Assembly: GCA_963854835.1 (NCBI GenBank)
Contig: OY978525.1
Location: forward strand, 55,573,855 to 55,637,854
DNA length: 64,000 nt
Direction of reading: 5' to 3'
From: Megamerina dolium
Lineage: Eukaryota > Arthropoda > Insecta > Diptera > Megamerinidae
Shown here: in pieces, positions 40,040 to 51,127 of the stretch
How the letters are laid out: every line of letters starts with the position of its first letter
How positions within the stretch are numbered: the first letter of the stretch is position 1
Notes under the pieces: generated by a model
Database searches by the model: none
What the model was told of the DNA's origin: nothing
Seen by the model: the letters and a program-made list of their open reading frames with translations, nothing else
Translations under genes and position numbers: made by a program

Positions 40040-41668
40040 TCATGGTCTGGATAGCAATGTTTGGAGTAACATCGATTGATTTTTCACCATTTGTTGCATC
40101 ATTGTTTGCATTAAGTTCATGAATTGGTTCATATTCTGAATTAATGTTTGAAGCAAATGTTCAAGGGTACTTGGCTGTTGGGTGGGCAGTGAGTGTTTCT
40201 GCTCATTATTTACATTGCTTTGTTGGTGTGGGTTTTGTTTTAACACGCTAGCGTATGAATTGGTTTGATTCTTGTTTGGGATTACAGAGAAGAATTGTGT
40301 TGCATCAATATTTTGTCTCTTACTTGAGTTGGCTATCTGAATTTGCTCAACTGGTTTTAGAGGTTGATTGCTAGCGGAGAAATTTAGCTTTAGGGTATAC
40401 TGGGCAACCTCTATAATTTGCGGTGTGATTACCTCCACAATTGCTGCATTTTTTCATGCTAGCATCGCCTTTAGATTTTGGGCATATGTTTGATTTATGG
40501 AGATCTCCACAAATCACACAAACAGCTGGCAGACAATATGTCTTAGTATGTCCATATTCTTGGCAGTTACTGCACTGAGGAGGTCCAGTTCTCTTTTGGG
40601 GTTCTTCGATTGTGCTTTTGCGATGCAATAAATATCGAATTTTATATATGGGGTGTACTTCACCTTCTTTTAGAGGTTTTGTTTCAGGCTGAAGCTCAAT
40701 ACGACATAACGGTTGAGGTATATTGCTCTTGTTGAGAATGTTGAATACTGTTTTGGCTTGAAACCCTTCTTCATGAAGGGCAAGTTTGATTTCGTTAATA
40801 TCAACGTTGGGTTCGACGCCTTTGAGTACAACGGTTAAGCCCTTACTACTTTTTAGCTGATATGTGTAGTAATTCCTTTTTACAGCATCAAAATCCGCAA
40901 TTACTTTGCGATAATGAGCTTCGCTGTAGATTTGTACTTTCGTTTCCTCAATTTGGCTTTTGCGAATAGGAACAACGTGGAAATTCTTTGGTCCTATAAG
41001 ACTTGTAATTCTAGAAATCAACTTATCTGAGTTGCGTTCTCTTAAGAAAATGGGTGGGGGTTTGAAATTTTTCTTGGAGATAATATTTTCGTCACTGTCA
41101 TCACCTGAAAGCAGAGCGTATCTATTTTCCGAACTAATAGGGGCAGTGTTCTGCTTTTGGATTTTTGTTGAATTTATTTGTTTTGAATTTTGTGGACTTC
41201 TTTTTCGCTTTACTACAGTAATGTAGCGATCAATTCCAGTTTGAACAGCAACTGGTTCTTTATTAGTCATCGCACTAGTTGCTTTTACTACTGGGTCATG
41301 CACTTCAGTAGAAAGACCGTTATTTGTTTGCTTTGATGTTGTAGCTGTTGGTGTTACAGCAGGAGAAGCGCATTGTACACTCCACTGTATAGAGGGAGAT
41401 AGTATATCACGACAGAACAAATTATTTTTTTGTCTGTATTTATTGTTGTTGCAAATTTTGATGTAGTGTTAGAGTGACGTAAGTGAGTGAGTAGTAAGTA
41501 AGTAAGTAAAAGATTTGCACTGTTACTTTCACTTGTGCATTGTGTATCAACTGATTTTTTTGATAATGCACTTATCGGCGCGGTTTGCGTGGGTGATTGC
41601 AAATTATTGTTTACACACACATTAACAGGCGATTTCCGTTGCCGGAGAGGAGAGCGCTGAACACTCAT
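40040..41668 (-). pseudogene. Jockey ORF1, copy B
   Basis: Starts at 41668 (MSVQRSPLRQRKSP). A short (TTAC)n-type expansion near 41470-41515 shifts the frame. The 41420-40371 frame carries the central domain and the three CCHC knuckles and ends PKAKFLR, exactly as in copy A. The Gln/Asn-rich tail is at 40438-40040 in the other frame. So it has one private and one shared frame break. Confidence 0.9.
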
Positions 41669-41876
41669 ATTACAAACAAAATGTTTGCAAACGATATTAT
41701 TATTATTTTTTTATTTTCTTTGATTTTAATGTTCTTTTTGCTTATTTGTATAAGCAATAAAAAATCACAGAAATAACTCCTTGAGTTTACTTAGCGTCTT
41801 TTCGCAATATATTTAATTTTTTTTTTTTACCGAAATCAATCACTTTTCCGACTCTATCAAAGGAGAGATTCGAAAC

Positions 41877-41907
41877 ACGTCCACTCTTATTGGTGACATT
41901 CACGAAT
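41877..41907 (-). promoter_or_regulatory. Jockey internal promoter, copy B (candidate)
   Basis: The same GTCACCAATAAGAGTGGACG motif as copy A, with GGACG 26-30 bases from the presumed first base at 41907-41909. Confidence 0.45.
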
Positions 41908-43270
41908 GTCATCGACAAAGTCCAAGTCCTCAAGCTGCCGCGCGAGATTCCACACAATGACGTTCTCTTGTACTGAGTGAGGCTGCTTATTACGTCATCC
42001 AGTACAATGGCGAAGAGAAGTGGGGGGAGAGGGCAGCCCTGTCGCACTCCAGCGTTGGTCGTGAATGAATCACTGATGTTACCATTGTGTAGAACCGCCA
42101 ACTCAGCGTTCTCGTAAAGCGCCATTATGTGGCGAATCAGCTTCAGGGGGACATCTTTTCTACTCAAAGCCATCCAGATGGAATTACGCTTAAGTGTGTC
42201 GAATGCCTTCTTGAAGTCGACGAACAGCATGTATAGTGGGGAGCGCCATTCAATCGATTGCTCGACGATGATACGAAGTGTGTTAGCCTGGTCAAAGCAG
42301 CTACGTTTCGGGCGAAATCCAGCCTGTTCGTCCCTTAAAGCATTCTCCACGCACTGGAGTCTATTCTGTATAAGTGATGCCAGAATTTTGTAGATGGAAT
42401 TGAGCAAAGTTATTCCTCTCCAGTTGCCACAGTAGCGCAGATCACCCTTTTTCTGAAGTTTAACGATGATGCCCTTCGTGCAAGAGGGAGGTAGCTTTTC
42501 GCTGTCCCAAACAGCAGCTATGTGAGGATGCAGAATTTCAGGTGATGTTTGTGGGTCGGCTGTCAGCAATTCTGGCTGAATGCAGTCGATGCCCGCTGCT
42601 TTGTTAAGGTTAAGCTTCTTAATTACGTCCCTTATTTCCGCTATGCTTGGGCATGAAGTTGATATTCTGCTGTTGACTCTGGTGTTGTCGAATTGACAGC
42701 GATTACTATCCTCAGTGAGAGTGGTGTTGCTGATTGCTTCAAAGTGATCTTTCCATCTCAGCATTTGTTCATCGCCACTCGTTAGTAAGGTGGCACTTTG
42801 ATCTCTTATTGGCTGATTTCTGTTGGTTTGCCGGTTGGTTAGGCTGCCAATCAGGCGAAACAGCTGTCGCATATTATTTGCTCCACATCGCAAATAGGGA
42901 GGAGCAAATTATTTCACAGCCGCCCGGACATAAATGTGCCGTCGCGATGAACTCCAGGTGAATCCTCTGGCCTATGAAGCAAGGAATGATGCCTCTTTTT
43001 GCATGATGAGCAATGTGGTACAGAGATTATGCCTTCTAACTATATTGAAACGCTCTTTCAACTTCAAAAAATCGGGACAGGAACGAAGAGAGTGTGTTGT
43101 CGACATAGCGGACAATCGCGAGATACAACGTTGTTGTGGTAGGTACTGATTTTTCTGGAAGTCGTTGGAGGACTGTTCGATCGCCTTGGAGGATCGAACC
43201 GACTGGGTTGCCGATTCGATGGCTGGCTAAACTGCAGGTTCTGTGGCTAGCTGAGTTGCCGGGAACCACC
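41908..43270 (-). pseudogene. RTE-like LINE copy 1, 5' part (RT fingers and palm)
   Basis: The 42893 frame, read leftward, has the RT landmarks LNLNKAAGIDCIQPELL, KKGDLRYCGNWRGITLLN, DEQAGFRPKRSCFDQ, LFVDFKKAFDTL, GVRQGCPLPPLLF and, after a frame change, an FVDD catalytic box (usually FADD). Jockey copy B then interrupts it. The upstream 43269-43036 frame is not recognised and may be the linker. The endonuclease that should precede RT is absent. The clade call is from memory of motif style, not from a tree. Confidence 0.75.
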
Positions 43271-44130
43271 TCGGATATTCGAGACCGATTCTTATATCTA
43301 ATATTGCTCGGTTAAGAAGGCGTCGAAGTCACACCACTTTGGGATTTCGCGCATATTTTCAACGGTTGTTCCTAAAGATACAGAGTTGTGTCGAGAATCT
43401 TCGTGGAACACAAATAGACGAAAATCTCATAAAAGTGAGAAGTGTCAATATTCAGTCATACTGTAATCGTTTTAAATTTGGGCCTGTCTCTTGCGTTACC
43501 GCCTGGACATTGAAAAGATTTTTCAACTATAAGTGACGAGAATTCTCTTATTTGCATATCTCTCCTCTAGATATTATTCCATAGGGATTGACATTTTTTT
43601 CTGAATTGTGCCGTACTTATCAGCAATATTAGACTGGAAATATGTGTCAAAAATAATAATTTCCTCCACGACAGCTTTGAAACGGTTGACTTAGACATTT
43701 TTTCCAATATAAACGGGAATGTTTTAATAAATAAGTTGTTATTAGGGACAGGGGGAGTAGGGAGACAACGCGCACGTTTTCCGGATATACCAAATATTTC
43801 TTAAGCCTTTGATATCGAGTGATACTTGCAGGTATGTAGTAGTTGTTTTTTTAAAACCTCACCTTGGGATAATAAAGGTGGGGTCAGCAGGACTTTTTTC
43901 TTATCGGGGTTGTTTTACCTAATATATGTAGTTTTTATGTACCCAATATTATGGAGTATATAAGGAGAAAGAAAACAAAACAAACAAAAAATAGCAGGTA
44001 GATTTATTACGATGAGTAGGGAGCATGCACTAATTCTTGTTGATGTTTTTAGTAATAATAGGCAAATAGCATATAATAAGTATATGTGTATGTGCTTTTA
44101 TTTTTAAACACAAATCAATTATATACGAAA
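43271..44130. other. No recognisable gene
   Basis: Short frames only, none with familiar motifs. A/T content rises towards the Harbinger remnant. It might be the only host-derived spacer in this half, but nothing proves it. Confidence 0.5.
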
Positions 44131-44162
44131 AGGGAGTGCAAGGCTAAGCAACCTTATGCCGT

Positions 44163-44193
44163 GGTTATATTACTAATCAATTGAACGCTAATC
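44163..44193 (+). repeat. Left terminal inverted repeat of the Harbinger-like element
   Basis: Pairs with 44940-44970, 30 of 31 positions. Confidence 0.8.
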
Positions 44194-44320
44194 GTGAGTT
44201 CATTTTCCGTTTCACCAATGATCCTGCGGCTCATTGAAAAGGATATAAAAAAAGGTGAAACGCCAAATGAAAATGCAATACCTCCAGATCAACAACTGGC
44301 AGTGCTGGTGTCAATATTTG
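44194..44320 (+). pseudogene. Harbinger-type transposase N-terminal fragment
   Basis: The frame just inside the left repeat reads FSVSPMILRLIEKDIKKGET and AIPPDQQLAV. This resembles the start of Harbinger (PIF) transposases, where AIPP-x-LA-LR-LATG precedes the DDE domain. Similarity is lost after QLAV and the DDE domain is absent. The protein would cut and paste the element together with its partner MADF/Myb-like protein. The call is tentative because only about 40 residues are present. Confidence 0.4.
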
Positions 44321-44530
44321 TCAACTCTTTTCTATATTGGCTTCAAGGGACTGATATTTTGACCGGATATCATGTTTTGCTACATTGCTAGCAATTTTAG
44401 ACAATTGCTGTTGCATAGCATCTAGGGCCTGTTCCCGTTTTTCCCGATTGAAATATTTTGGATTTCTTGAATCCCACAAGCGTACATTAATTTGCAGCAG
44501 AGTAATAAGTTCTTCAGTGGTCTGCTCCAA
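44321..44530 (-). pseudogene. MADF-type DNA-binding domain fragment
   Basis: The minus-strand frame starts MEQTTEELITLLQINVRLWD and continues with NPKYFNREKREQALDAM and a later DIRSKYQSLE. The pattern of L-W-D, a following Y, and KRE-x-A is that of MADF domains, used by fly transcription factors and by the second protein of Harbinger elements. Its position inside the inverted repeats and opposite strand favour a Harbinger partner gene over a host exon. A host MADF exon would be the alternative. Confidence 0.5.
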
Positions 44531-44939
44531 GAAAACACCATTTCTAAATAAAATAATAAATTTAAAGTTATAGAGTTTCTTTGCTTAACGAGAAAATTCT
44601 CTCAATCAGTACATACTCAGAATATAAAACAAACGCGAATAACTTTCTGTAAAGGGAATTTATATAATTAACGTTTAAAATATAATAATCCTTCGCAGTT
44701 GTCAACATAATAAACATGTACATAATAATATGTATGTAAGCAATAACCATAAAGGAATGTTGCTTTATTTAGAAATATTTTTTCTCACATTTTCTCTTTC
44801 TCTATATAAAACTGAATACTGGCAACACTGGTAAAATTGGTCTGATTGGTGCCGAGGACAGCAATCAGAACTGATTGACATGCATATGCTCATTTTTGGA
44901 TTTCATTTTTCATTTCGTATTGAAACCAAAAATTTTTTT

Positions 44940-44970
44940 GATTAGCGTTCAATTGATTGGTAATATAACC
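44940..44970 (-). repeat. Right terminal inverted repeat of the Harbinger-like element
   Basis: Reverse complement of 44163-44193 with one A/G difference. Confidence 0.8.
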
Positions 44971-45005
44971 TATAACATTACCAGCCATGGCTAACCAATT
45001 CCCCT

Positions 45006-45601
45006 TAAAATACCAATACAATCTCACACTTTTTTCTATGAATACAAATACTAATGCATATTTCTGTGATATTTTTAATGCTTTTTTTATGTAATGAGTG
45101 CGAATGAAACAGCATTACATTAATTAACAAAATAATTTAATAATTTATGCTTTATGAAATCTGTCAAAGTGATAAATTCAAAAATATTTTGACACATTAA
45201 ACCCTGGTTATGTGTGAGGGTCAAACTTCTAAAATGAATTTGTGTGTTTTTCTTCTTTTCTATTAGTATTAATTTCTTATAAATCTTTTGTTAATTGTTA
45301 CTAAAATTCAAATGATCAATAAGGACATTGTTTTGCTTTCAAAAATTAAGAAATATACATTTAAAATCTTGTGGTCAACCAGGGGTTAATGAAGTTGACA
45401 ATGTCTGAACAAATGTTGAACTGTCAATAAATTTGTAAAAATTTTACATTGAAGCGATCAAATTGGTAAGTTGGCAAAAATTTTATAAGATTTTATTTAA
45501 TGTATTTATATTAATAGAAAAGAAGCATGCAAGGAAGAAGAAATCAAGCATATTCACCATAAGCCATACAAGCCATAAAATTCTCAATTTTGGATACAGT
45601 C
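45006..45601. other. AT-rich spacer without recognisable gene; insertion site of BEL-C
   Basis: No coding similarity is seen. It ends with CAGTC (45597-45601), the left half of the BEL-C target duplication. Confidence 0.6.
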
Positions 45602-45879
45602 TGTTGAACAACAATAATTTTTGTTGTCGACAACGAAATTTACTGTCTCACACCAGCTGTGGTTTTTTAACAATTAAATTTAATATCATATTTCAATTTT
45701 ATAAGAGCATACAAATCAACGGTTTACACAGTTGTATCAATATGTATGTACTAAATAGAGATGTATTCATAGTTAGTCTATTGCAATAGTAATATAATAT
45801 AATTCACAATAATAATATAATTAGATACTTATAATAATAGAACTTCATTATAACTTATATATAGGTATATGGCCAAACA
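45602..45879 (-). repeat. 3' LTR of BEL-C (left)
   Basis: Plus strand TGTTGAACAACAAT to GGCCAAACA. As read, identical to 52948-53225. Confidence 0.97.
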
Positions 45880-45893
45880 TCCCGGCCCCGTTG
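45880..45893 (-). other. Polypurine tract of BEL-C
   Basis: The minus strand reads CAACGGGGCCGGGA immediately before the 3' LTR. Confidence 0.75.
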
Positions 45894-45919
45894 ATATATT
45901 CATATATTAACAGCTGCCC

Positions 45920-48900
45920 TTATGGTAAAGGTGCCAATTTATGTATCGCACGTTTAATCGTTCCATTTTTCGTTTGAATATTGGCCACACGAACCATGCC
46001 ATCTTTTCCAACAATGACATCTACTATTCTGCCTAGCAACCATTTCTGTGGAGGCAGGTTGTCTTCGTGAACAATAACCATTGAACCAACCTCTACGTTT
46101 TGTTGCGGATTGAGCCATTTGGCCCTGGCTTGCAGCCCGAGGAGGTAATCTCTGCGGAACACAGACCAAAATCGCCCTTTTAGATAGCAGATACGTTGCC
46201 ATCGTTTTGAATACGTCAGAACTTCGTGTTCTATAGTAGGTTCGGGTATGGCCTTTAAAGAGCACCCGATTAATAAATGCGCTGGCGTGAGCGCCTCTCC
46301 GTCGCTGGGATCTTCTGACATTGGAGCGATCGGCCTTGAATTTAAAATGGCCTCTATTTCGACCAAGACGGTTGACAATTCCTCGATCGTTAGGTTGGCG
46401 TGCGCGACGGTGCGATAAAAAAGATTCTTCATGGATTTGACGGCCGCTTCCCACAGGCCTCCGAAATGAGGGGCGCGCGGCGGGATGAATTCGAAAGTCA
46501 CGCCTCTCTCTGCTACGAAATTGAGTATTTTGTTCTGACACTGTTTTCCGAAAAACACGTCGTTCAGCTCTTTCAGCTTTGCATTGGCTCCTACGAAATT
46601 TGTAGCGTTGTCGCACATAACCTTCTCTGGAAGACCTCTTCTTCCGATGAACCTTTTAAAACAAGAAATGAAAGCGTTAGTGGACAAATCAGAAACAGCT
46701 TCGATGTGAACAGCCTTTGACGAAAAACAAACGAATATAGCTACATATGTCTTATAAGGAGGTCTACCACGAATTCTATATGACGTGTATATCGGACCAC
46801 AAAAATCTACTCCGGTTATCAAAAATGGTCGCACTGATAAAAGTCGGTCTCTAGGTAGATTCCCCATAATTTGTGTCATTAATCTAGGCTTGTACCTAAA
46901 ACAATGTATGCAATTGCGAACTACATTACGAGCCACTTCTCTTGAATTTATTGACCATATTTTCAGCCGCATTATACCAATTAGAGCTCGTGGACCTGCA
47001 TGACAATTTGACAAATGCAAATGGGTGGCATACAGAGTTACGAATCGGGACTTAGGCATCAATAAAGGATGCTTAGTATCATAAGGTAGTGGGGCATTCA
47101 GTAATCTGCCACCAACACGCACTAAAGTAAATTTTCTGCCATTTTCTTCAAATTCGTGCAGAAACGGATTTAATTGTTGGAGTTGTTTGCTTAATAACAA
47201 TGAGCTTTTCATACATTTTATTTGTTCAGCGTATTCCTCATGCTGAATTATTTCGATGACTTTGAAAAATGATAGCTCAAGTTCTTTTGCTGTAATTGGT
47301 TGTTCTGTATGCCCATTTTTGATCGGCTTTATAAATCGATAAACATATGCAAGTGTTCGCAATATTTTCATGTACGTCGACGAATTTTCAATTATTTCGT
47401 AGATTATGTTACGTTCTTTTTCAACAACTAGTACGATCGCTTTAGACTTGCGCATTTCTGACGATGACAATGTTTCTGCGGGCTCAAAGTGAGCATTTAC
47501 CGGCCAATTATCTTCCTCCTCCATTAAAAATGTAGGACCATCAAACCATATAGACTGGCATAGCTCATCGACATTGCAACTTCGCGATACAATATCCGCA
47601 GGGTTCTGAGCAGTTGGAACGTGCCTCCATGTAGCTTTATTCGCCACTTCTTGAATGTCCGATACCCTATTCCCAACAAAAGTTGATAATGTGGATGGGT
47701 GCTTTTTAAGCCAGTATAACACAATTTCTGAATCGCTCCAAAAAATTACCTTTTCTGCGTATGGCAATAAAATTGGCTCTATAATTTTCCACACTTTTGC
47801 TAACAAGTGAGCGGCACAAAGCTCAAGTCTTGGAAGAGTTTTAGTTTTAAGTGGAGCAACTTTCGACTTGGCTGTAAACAGTATGGACTTGTAATTACTA
47901 CCACATTTGCTACGTATATATATACAACAACCATATGCACGCATAGATGCATCAGCGAAACCGTGAATTTGAACTGTTGATAACGAAGAAATATTCACGT
48001 ATCGAGGAACATGTATCTCTGGGATTTTTCGGAAGTTTTTTTTAAAGATCTCCCAGCTTGTAGCCACCGACATTGGAACTGATTCATCCCAGTCTAACTT
48101 TAGCAACCACAATTCTTGCAGCAATATTTTTGCTTTTGTAATAACTGGGCATAGAAGCCCCAATGGGTCAAACAACCGGGAAGACACCGACAAAATATTG
48201 CGCTTAGTAGCCTTCAAAGTATCAAAATTTGCTACGAGATTAAAATTAAGCTTATCACTTTTCGGATGCCAAACTATACCTAGAGTTTTAGTGGTTTCGG
48301 TGTCGTTAAATGTGATTTCTTTTTTAACATTGTCGCTATTATTGAGAACCTGGTGGTTAGAATACCATTTCGCCAACTTAAAGCCAGCTGAATCGAGAAT
48401 TTTTGTTATATTATATTGAATGCTTTCAAGCTCCTCCAATGTTTCAGCACCTGACAATAAATCGTCCACATAGAAGTCCTCGTGTATAACCCTTGAAATC
48501 GCACGCATTTCTCTATTAATATTGCCAAGTTCATTTAAGCACCGAATAGCCAAGAACGGTGCTGGTGCAGTGCCATATGTTATTGTGTTTAGTTTGTATA
48601 TTTGTATAGGCATGTTTGGATGTTTCCGCCACAAAATAAGCTGAAATTGTCGGTCTGCTTCATGGACTTGTACTTGTCTATACATTTTTGTAATATCTGC
48701 CGTAATGGCAAATTTACGACAACGAAATTTCAATAAATTTATATAGAGCTTTGGTTGAATAGTTGGGCCGACCATTAGAGTATCGTTCAATGAGATATTG
48801 GATGATGTTTTACATGAGGCATCAAACACAACTCGTAACTTGGTTGTCAAACTCTCAGGCCTTATTACAACTTGGTGTGGTATGAAATAATGTGGCCCTG

Positions 48901-51127
48901 TCGGAATTATGTTTTCCGTTTTAGACATGTGGCCTAACGACAAATATTCGATCATAAAATTATTATACATTTCTTTGACATCAGGTGTTCTCATAAGCCT
49001 ACGCTCAAGTGACAAAAATCGTCGTTTTGCCGTTTCGTATGAGGCTCCGAGTGCTGACGAATTCATTTTAAATGGCAACCGAACTTCAAAACGACCAGTT
49101 GGTAATCGCTTGGTACTCTTCATAAAATGTTGTTCGCAACTCATTTGTTCTTTCGTAAACTTTTTGGATGTGCTTGGTACTTCTTCTATTTCCCAAAACT
49201 TATGCACAATAGCATCTAAAGAAGCCAACTGAATATCGCTTTTTTTATTTACTAAATTGCATGCTCCACTTTTCGAATTTTCAAGTGATTTATACCGACC
49301 AGAAACTATCCAACCAAGCAACGTCTTTTGCAATGTTGGCAACGAATCGTTTAATTTTATTTGACCGATTGATAAAAGTTCGAAAAATATATCGGCACCA
49401 ATTAACAAATCAATTTTTTGTCTTTTATTAAAGTTGGGATCTGCCAGCTCAATATTCCCCGGGACTTGCCATGAGTCAACGGGTAAATTAACTTCAGGTT
49501 GGTAACTCGAGATGGACTTTATGACCCAAAAATCTGCTTGAAACTTGTAGTCATTAACTCTTGATTCTACAATAGTATTAACTTTATGTCGTAAGTTCGC
49601 ATTTAACTCCCCAATACCCGATAAATTTAGATCTTTAAATTCTCGTTTTAAATGTAATTTCTGTGCACAATCTTCACTCATGAAATTTATTTGTGATCCA
49701 GAGTCTAAAAGCGCTCTTACTAGGTGGGTACTTCCATAGCGATCTTTTATTCTAACTATAGCTGTAGCCAATACAACGACATCATCTGTATTCGAGACAT
49801 GGTGTGAAGAACGCTGGAACGATTGTTGTGGAGTATCATTGGCAGTAGCAGATGTTGATGGTAACACAGATAACTGATTATCGAAGCGATTTGATTGCTG
49901 CTGCACCTCATATTTATGCAGCAGAGTGTGATGAGGACGTTGACAAACTCGACAATGAGATCGAGAACAATTCCGGACCGAGTGTCCTTTCTTTAAGCAA
50001 TTTATACAATTTCCAGATTTTTTTACAAAATCAAACCGTTTACCAACGGTCAATGCAGCGAAAGAGTTGCAACTATGTATTGAATGCCCATTCAATTTAC
50101 AAAAAATGCATTGATTTTCCAAACCACTCGCAGCAACTGCAAATGATGTTTTGTATTCATTTTTCTTGTTATTATGCGATTTAATTCTATGAGGATTCTG
50201 TTGCTCAGAACTGTCGTATCTATTCGACCTGTCGTCATTTACTTCGAGTGATTGGCATCGACGAATTAGCAATTTCGAGCAGTCGTTCCATGAAGGAAGG
50301 GTGGAGTAATCCAACTGATCGTTCCATCTCGATTTTGTAGCTGGATCAACTTTTGATAGTACCAGTTGAATGAGTAATGCATTTGTTATATCCATCTCTG
50401 TACCCAATGATAGCAACGAATCGTAAATTGCGGATACAGTGTCAACCACATTTCTAAGCGCTGAAGCATTTGGTTTGGTCATTTTTGGAATGTCAAATAA
50501 CTGCTCGATATTATCAAAAAATATCAAACCTTTTTTATCGTATCGTTCTGCTAAACGATCCAATGCTTTCTTATAATTGGCTTCTGTGACTTGGAATGCT
50601 TTTACCGTTCTGAGCGCGTCACCCGATAAACAACTCAACAAATGATTAAATTTTTCAATTGTCGCTAGATGTGGCTCATCATGGACCAAGTTATTGAATG
50701 AGCTTATAAAATTTTTGTACTCCGCGTACTTTCCACTAAATGTCGGTAATTTCAGATTCGGAAGACGAGACGATTGAGGCGTGGTAATACCAAGTGTACT
50801 CTCCAACATTGGACTCTCTCGACGCTTATATTGCCCCATAAGCTGAATAAGCCTCGATTTAGCACTTATGCAAAGATCCTCGATATCGCCTCTTCGGTCA
50901 TCGTCAGGATCCTCCCTCTCGATCTTGGTTTGGTATGCCATTATTTGTTTAATATAAGAATCTAAGATTTCTAGCCGGCATTCCAAATCTATAACATTCC
51001 AAGTTACCGTTGGATTATCAAGCATGTTTTTGATACGTGTTATATTACCACGCGCTGTTGCTCTTTGCTGTCTTAAAGTACTCGGCTTTTGAACAGAAGC
51101 TGCTTCATCGCTCAAACTTCCAGGCAT
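45920..51127 (-). CDS. BEL-C Gag-Pol polyprotein
   Basis: 1735 residues, uninterrupted, starting at MPGSLSDEAA (51127), the first ATG of the long frame. In order: Gag with a DUF1759-type region (about 120-300, LPTFSGKYAEYKNF); knuckles at about 338-400 (CIFCKLNGHSIHSC, CINCLKKGHSVRNC); aspartic protease (ALLDSGSQ, Asp about 474); RT (VVFDASCKT, DITKMYRQ, FYVDDLLSG, about 740-960, catalytic box about 886); RNase H (HGFADASMRAYG, about 1057); integrase zinc finger (about 1370-1415); DDE core with Asp about 1441 (TGVDFCGP), Asp about 1507 (CDNATNFVG) and Glu about 1560 (GGLWEAAVKS); and a C-terminal domain (PPQKWLLGRIVD). All key residues are present. It makes the particle, copies the RNA and integrates the cDNA. 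Confidence 0.97.
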   Translation of the reverse strand: MPGSLSDEAASVQKPSTLRQQRATARGNITRIKNMLDNPTVTWNVIDLECRLEILDSYIKQIMAYQTKIEREDPDDDRRGDIEDLCISAKSRLIQLMGQYKRRESPMLESTLGITTPQSSRLPNLKLPTFSGKYAEYKNFISSFNNLVHDEPHLATIEKFNHLLSCLSGDALRTVKAFQVTEANYKKALDRLAERYDKKGLIFFDNIEQLFDIPKMTKPNASALRNVVDTVSAIYDSLLSLGTEMDITNALLIQLVLSKVDPATKSRWNDQLDYSTLPSWNDCSKLLIRRCQSLEVNDDRSNRYDSSEQQNPHRIKSHNNKKNEYKTSFAVAASGLENQCIFCKLNGHSIHSCNSFAALTVGKRFDFVKKSGNCINCLKKGHSVRNCSRSHCRVCQRPHHTLLHKYEVQQQSNRFDNQLSVLPSTSATANDTPQQSFQRSSHHVSNTDDVVVLATAIVRIKDRYGSTHLVRALLDSGSQINFMSEDCAQKLHLKREFKDLNLSGIGELNANLRHKVNTIVESRVNDYKFQADFWVIKSISSYQPEVNLPVDSWQVPGNIELADPNFNKRQKIDLLIGADIFFELLSIGQIKLNDSLPTLQKTLLGWIVSGRYKSLENSKSGACNLVNKKSDIQLASLDAIVHKFWEIEEVPSTSKKFTKEQMSCEQHFMKSTKRLPTGRFEVRLPFKMNSSALGASYETAKRRFLSLERRLMRTPDVKEMYNNFMIEYLSLGHMSKTENIIPTGPHYFIPHQVVIRPESLTTKLRVVFDASCKTSSNISLNDTLMVGPTIQPKLYINLLKFRCRKFAITADITKMYRQVQVHEADRQFQLILWRKHPNMPIQIYKLNTITYGTAPAPFLAIRCLNELGNINREMRAISRVIHEDFYVDDLLSGAETLEELESIQYNITKILDSAGFKLAKWYSNHQVLNNSDNVKKEITFNDTETTKTLGIVWHPKSDKLNFNLVANFDTLKATKRNILSVSSRLFDPLGLLCPVITKAKILLQELWLLKLDWDESVPMSVATSWEIFKKNFRKIPEIHVPRYVNISSLSTVQIHGFADASMRAYGCCIYIRSKCGSNYKSILFTAKSKVAPLKTKTLPRLELCAAHLLAKVWKIIEPILLPYAEKVIFWSDSEIVLYWLKKHPSTLSTFVGNRVSDIQEVANKATWRHVPTAQNPADIVSRSCNVDELCQSIWFDGPTFLMEEEDNWPVNAHFEPAETLSSSEMRKSKAIVLVVEKERNIIYEIIENSSTYMKILRTLAYVYRFIKPIKNGHTEQPITAKELELSFFKVIEIIQHEEYAEQIKCMKSSLLLSKQLQQLNPFLHEFEENGRKFTLVRVGGRLLNAPLPYDTKHPLLMPKSRFVTLYATHLHLSNCHAGPRALIGIMRLKIWSINSREVARNVVRNCIHCFRYKPRLMTQIMGNLPRDRLLSVRPFLITGVDFCGPIYTSYRIRGRPPYKTYVAIFVCFSSKAVHIEAVSDLSTNAFISCFKRFIGRRGLPEKVMCDNATNFVGANAKLKELNDVFFGKQCQNKILNFVAERGVTFEFIPPRAPHFGGLWEAAVKSMKNLFYRTVAHANLTIEELSTVLVEIEAILNSRPIAPMSEDPSDGEALTPAHLLIGCSLKAIPEPTIEHEVLTYSKRWQRICYLKGRFWSVFRRDYLLGLQARAKWLNPQQNVEVGSMVIVHEDNLPPQKWLLGRIVDVIVGKDGMVRVANIQTKNGTIKRAIHKLAPLP

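Larger units (their letters stand above)
37327..41907 (-). mobile_element. Near full-length jockey-clade LINE, copy B (inverted relative to copy A)
   Basis: Starts on the minus strand at about 41907 with the shared 5' motif and ends in a short A tract at 37327-37337. The longer 5' UTR than in copy A (about 125 bp more) shows that copy A lost part of it. It is inserted in the RTE-like LINE between the FVDD box and the next RT motif. No clear target duplication is seen. It carries the same ORF1 shift and ORF2 10-bp deletion as copy A, plus its own deletions. Confidence 0.95.
44131..45005. mobile_element. Harbinger-like DNA transposon remnant with terminal inverted repeats
   Basis: 44163-44193 and 44940-44970 are 31-bp inverted repeats with a single mismatch, starting GGTTATATTACTAATCAATT on the left. 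Weaker pairing continues outward to about 44131 and 45005. Inside lie a transposase-like N-terminal piece (plus) and an MADF-type piece (minus), the two-gene content of Harbinger elements. The centre of both genes is missing. It is about 0.9 kb, so a deletion derivative. Confidence 0.55.

Noticed and set aside
43036..43269. 77-residue frame as an independent host gene
   Set aside because: It sits directly upstream of the RTE-like RT on the same strand, has no recognised domain and shows no splice context.
45954..46616. 220-residue Arg-rich minus-strand frame
   Set aside because: It is a shadow frame inside the integrase part of BEL-C gag-pol.
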